From: Siphonodentalium dalli
Lineage: Eukaryota; Mollusca; Scaphopoda; Gadilida; Siphonodentaliidae
NCBI GenBank assembly: GCA_032622095.1
Contig: CP136064.1
Location: 264,473,863-264,537,862 of the forward strand
Direction of reading: 5' to 3'
DNA: 64,000 nucleotides
Shown: positions 54,601 to 60,600 of the stretch, one piece after another
Position numbering within the stretch: position 1 is the stretch's first letter
Layout: each line of letters begins with the position of its first letter
The notes under the pieces: model-generated
The model's database searches: none
What the model saw: the letters and a program-made list of their open reading frames with translations, nothing else
What the model was told of the DNA's origin: nothing
Program-made: the position numbers and the translations under genes

Positions 54601-57600
54601 CTCCATTGAAAGAGGACTAAAATATAATCAGTACATGTACTTGTACAATAAGATCAAGTGGGTTTTTTCATTCAATAACCCCATACAAAACTTCAAACAG
54701 CAAATAAAAACAACACAGAAATTGAATAAAATATTAAGATAGAAACTTGCCTGCCTGCAGTCTTATTAAAACTAGACCTAATTTTCATTACTTTCAACTT
54801 ACGGTCTTGAGACATTCATGGAATAACTTATTTCAAACAGGAGAAATCCAACCAATACGCACAAGGCAATGCGTTGCTCGGCCAATCAATAACTGCCTGC
54901 AAATCCCATTACCTATTCACATTCTGCACTCAATAGTAATTATTCATACAAGCACTGCCCAATAGTTCTAAAATAAGTATTACCGAAGGTGGAAATGCTA
55001 GATGAAAGCGAGGCTACGCTAAAACAATGGCAGACTTTGACGAAATACAAATTCTCAAAATTGTAATTAAGAACGTTTTGAAGAAAATTGGTATTGATTC
55101 GCTGAAGCAAGAACAGGAGAATATTCTGAGGAGTTTATTGATAACCAGAAAAGATGTGTTAGCTATTCTTCCTACCGGTTACGGGAAAAGTCTGCCGCAT
55201 CAAATAACTCCAATGATTGTTGCCAATTTGAAAAGTAAACATTCAGATGTTGGTTTTGTGAAAAAGCTCCCAGAGAACTGTTCTGTTATCGTAGTAACAC
55301 CACTGATTTCGTTGATGAAAGACTAGGTCGAGCGAATGAGAAATATTTAAACGCCCAACTGGCTTTACGAGTTTACTGGGGTTGAAGCGACAGCCATTCT
55401 TTTTAACGCATGTTGGAATTGTCGCATGTCAATCAAAACAGTAAACAGGGCTATATTTGGATGAATATTAACGAGCTGTCACCAGAAGGGAATTCCCCAT
55501 TCATCGCGGAAATGAATTTAAGTACAGGTGTCCCAAGACTGAGAGTTAACTGTAAGGAAACCTTGGTCTAGTTATTACTAGACTTGCCTGCCTGCTGCAT
55601 TTGAAAATACAATTGTCTGAGAAATGTTAGACCAAGTCTTCTCATTTTTCTTGGGAAAAAGGTTGGAATGATGGTGTTTTGGACCGAGTCCTGCCCCGTT
55701 GCTCTTCTAAAATGGACTACACATGCAGCCTGGGCATTCAAGTAAACCCCTGAACCGCGATTAAACTGTCTTCAAAATGATATATCATTTACTGTGATAG
55801 AAAAAGGTAAAGTGATGATACGATCATTTAATGTATAGTTAACATGCATTATTCTGATAGTACGACAAATCAAAATTCTCTGGAAAACAAAGCTATGTTT
55901 ACTTATAAATCTCATTGCTTTGACATTTAACGGACCTCTGATATATGCATGTTTGATATCATTATGCTTGGTAAAGGCAACTCTCCATGTTCATATAAGC
56001 AAAGCGTCCATTTGACCTAATCAGAAGACATACAAGCAAGATAACTCCCGCCCATGATTCTGGGCGTAAAGTCTGTTATAACAGACTTTTAACGGACCTC
56101 TGATATATGCATGTTTGATATCATCATGCTTGGTAAAGGCAACTCTCCACGTTCATATAAGCAAAGCTTCCATTTGACCTAATCAAAAGACATACAAGCC
56201 AGATATCGTAATGCTTGGGAAGGGCTGCTCTCTATGTTCATATATGCAAAGCTTCCATTTGACCTAATCTGAAGACATACAAGAAAGATAACTCCCGCCC
56301 ATGATTCTGGGCGTAAAGTCCGTTATAAAAGAGTAACAGGATGGGAATTGTTCCGAAACATCATCAACCCAACCGATATCCCAAGCTGTTGTGGACCGAG
56401 AAGACTTGGTATAGAGAAACATAAGACTTATTTTTTTAGACCTAAGTAAGATCAATGAAAGAAAAATAGTGATAACGTAAGAGAACTTACGGCAGTTAGC
56501 CTCGTCAGATCTGTCAGAACAGTCAGGAGCTCCATTGCACCTCAAACTTCCAAGAATGCATGTACCGTCTCGGCACAAGAAGTTATTATTTCTACATGCT
56601 ACAAGTGGAAAGATCATTATGCACACAGCAACCATGCAAAGTACTAAAGGAGAAATCATGTCTAATGATAGAGAGAAGTTAAAGATATATTACAGTAATG
56701 CTCTAATTAATCGACTCCTTAACCACAGCAGAATTATGGGTAACTTTTCAGGTTTTAGTCGGAAATATGGCAACAAGCCATATTTCCGACTAAATCCTGA
56801 AAAGTTACCCATAATTCAGCTGTGGTTAAGGAGTCGATTAATTAGATCATTACTGTATGTACTATTCGGGTGCGTGAAACTAGTAAGTTTGTATTGAGGC
56901 ACTATGCCAACTGGAGGAATATAGCTTTCTAGTATAATTTCAAACAAAACGACTTTACCACTCATTGAAAACATCGTCTGAATTACGCGCAATTGTAAAT
57001 ATTTACTTCTCGATTCGGGACGCAACTATCTGCGATAAGCTATAAACGAAACCGATTTCGCCAGTCACTGTATTTAATTAATATATAAGAATGGCAGTGT
57101 ATGTTGTGAATTTGGATATAATATTTGTAAAAATTACGTGTTTGAGCAAGATTATTCTCCATTTCTATTTGATCACCCTACCGGAGTGTTTCACATCACT
57201 CTAATGATGCGACTTATCATTGGTTAACCCTTCCATGACTGGAGCTTCCTGAAATTTTGCAAAAACCCTGTGCCAAGCATTTTCATATATATGCGAGTCT
57301 CCATAGGGAGCCTCGCATATATAAGAGAATACATCGGCCTAACAATTTTTACCTTGACCTTGTAAACCAGTATGTTCTCTCATATATGCGAGGCTCCCTA
57401 TGGGAGACTTGCATACATAAGAGAATACACTGGCACCAGATTTTTAATATTGCGACAGCACAGCTCCCGTCATCAAAGGATTAAGTGCAAGCATCACGTC
57501 TCTTATTTTCAATCTATAAAATATGGCGGTCACATGCGAAGCGAAAGAAGTTTGACTTGTAGATATGTCAATAAAGATTTTGTTTTTTTGTCCGAATTTG

Positions 57601-60600
57601 ACAGGTTTGTCCTTATCGTAGAATTCATTGATAACAGATAGGTTGATTTGGAATATATCATTCATTACAACATAAAACTTATCAGTTGCAATCAGAAGCT
57701 CTGCGTTAACCCTTTCATGACTGGAGCTTCCAGAAATTTTGAAAACCCTGTGCCAATGCATTCTCTTATATATGGGAGTCTCCCATAGGGAGCCTCCCAT
57801 ATATAGGAGAATGCTTTGGCCTAACAATATTTACTTTGAAATTGTAAGCCAGTGCATTATCTTATATATGTGAGGCTACCTATGGGAGACTCCCATATAT
57901 AAGAGAATGCATTGACCCAGGATATTTAATGCTGCACCAGCGCAGCTTCCGCCATGAAAGGGTTAATGTAAGACACCAGTGTGAACAGTTTAACGCAGAC
58001 AAAGGATCGTCATCACAACTGACCAATGCAACACAGTTGTCTCAATGCCATTTCAGAATGAGCGCTTTTCATTTGGCAACTGAGTCGGCTAGAAAATATG
58101 GTAATTAAAAAAAGGTCATCTGAAATCATACTGGAGAGATATGGCATCATGGCAACCGATAATTGTCACGGTCATGACTTTTCTGTACGGAAAGGTGCCT
58201 TCATGCCGAAAAAGCAGATTATGAATTTAGGACTAATCGGCCAATATCACGATTATATGAAGTTTGCTTAGCTGCTGGCAAAACTGATATTGTTCATGAT
58301 GCAGTTTAACCCTTTCATGACTGGAGCTTCCTGAAATTTTTTGAAAACCCTGTGCCAGTACATTCTCTTATATATGCGAGTCTCCCATAGGGCGCCTCGC
58401 ATATATAAGAGAATGCATAGGCCTAAAAATATTTACATTGACTTTTTAAGCCAGTGCATTCTCTTATATATGCGAGGTTCCATATGGGAGACTCACATAT
58501 ATAAGAGAATGCACTGGCATTGGGTTTTTAATGCTGCACCAGCACAGCTCCCGTCATGAAAGGATTAATTTGACCTGCAGCTAAATAAAAGGCGAATATG
58601 TGATGTCTGCTTAGCTTCAGGCACAAACTGCTGCAGTTTATATATAATGCGTGTAAAATTAAAGCGAAGTAAGGCATTTGCAGTGGGTAGATGTAACAAT
58701 GATAAAAGTCTGTAAATCCATCGTTACAAAGAACAATGTGATAAAATAGATCTACTTTTTTCTCATATTGAATATAAATAATTCTCCTATTAAATAATAT
58801 TATCATGTTAAAACATCGTTTAATATGTAAACAATACTGTTACAGTTATTTGTCAACAAACATTGCTGATCGCGGAGGTGATTAAAATATTTAAGTCTAA
58901 ATTTATTTTTCGGAATATTTTTCAACACTTAATACAGCTTTTAACCCGCTTTAAACAAAGATATTAACCTGTTCCCAGGTCTATCTTCACAATTCGATTG
59001 GACTTTGATATTTTATTGGACTAATTGGACTTGATTGGTAATGTAGCTGTAACATTAATGTTTACATATAAACAATGGTTTTGACATGGAAAATCTCATT
59101 ATTGGAGAATTACTGACAATGACAATAAGAACATAGTAGTGATGTGCGGTTTTGAAAATTAATTTCGGTTTTGGTTTGTGTATGGTTTTTGTAGAAAAAC
59201 CAGGTTTTGGTTTCGGTTATGGTTTTACTCAATACACCAACAACAATATGCATAAAGCAGATGGTATAATATATGACATAAAATTTCCAGCCATTTTACA
59301 GTGATTTCCATAGTCGATGTGGCTGTATGTGCTATTATCGCCCATATGACATCCAAATGTTCCAAAATTGAAACTGCTAGTGGGGCCAAATAGCAGCTGA
59401 CAAATGTGTGCACTATAACCACACGTCTTGGAAAAGGTGACATTCAGCAACCAGAGGTGTCGGTTAATTGAAACCAGAATGGTTTTATAGAATATATCAA
59501 TTGTGGTTTGGTTTCTGAAATAAAACTGAAAGAAAACCAAGAAACCATAAAATGCTTGTTGATGATAGTTGTTTTACAGACATTGATGACTATTCACATG
59601 TACCCACGGCGAGTGCCTTCAGTCCCTTTAATGTTTCTTAAAAATGAAATACGCTTATAAAATATAGTATAATTTTTGTTCTGATTTAAGATCCCACATT
59701 TAATTATCACTTTATTCTGACATCCGTATAAACCTCTGGTAAAAGTTACCCGTAAATTAATAATTAAAATACATTAGATAAGATAGAGGGGATGAGAAGA
59801 AATTGAATGAATAAATGAGGAAAGCAGAACACAGAAGAAAAGAAGAGATTCATAAAAACACACCAAGTTGAAATAACCAGAAAGGTTCTAAAACAGAAAT
59901 CTATCTTTGTGTTTCAGTATGGCCATTAACCCTTCCGTAACTAGATCTTCCTGAAATGAGGTCCCCAGAGGGTGAATTTGGTGATGCCAGCCTGCTTTGT
60001 GGGATAGAGTCACCAAATTCACCATCGTGGACCTCATTCTGCTCAAGCCTAAATTCACCCCCTGGGGACCTTATTCTTAAAATGTCAGACACACTATATC
60101 CAGGCTCAATTGTGAAGGAGGGGGGGGGGGGGGGGGGGGGAGTGGAATATGATTCTAGTTGTACTAACTGTTTACACTTAGCTGTTTGCCAAATGTCTAT
60201 CAAAATTCTTAAAGGACTACTTGAGAAATTTGAAACAGAGTGAACATGCACTATTCCATGAGAGGAATCACTTCACGCAGTTCAACATCTCATCAGAACA
60301 AGCAGAGGTGCAAACAAAGAAACACTTACATGTACAGCCGCGTTCGTCAGCATTGTCAGCACAGTCTCTGTTTCCATCGCAACGCTGAATTCCAGATATG
60401 CAAGATTTATCGGGACACTGCCATTGGTCACTTCTGCAAGCTGTGTAGATAAGAACAAAACTATGTAAAGCATAAGTCTAATTTAGCACATGATTATTGG
60501 GAAAACTGTACCTCAAAACTCTTGAAGGAGACTGTTAACCCTTTGATGAAAGCCACGCTGGTACAGCATTAAAGATTATGTGCCAGTGCATTCTCTTATA

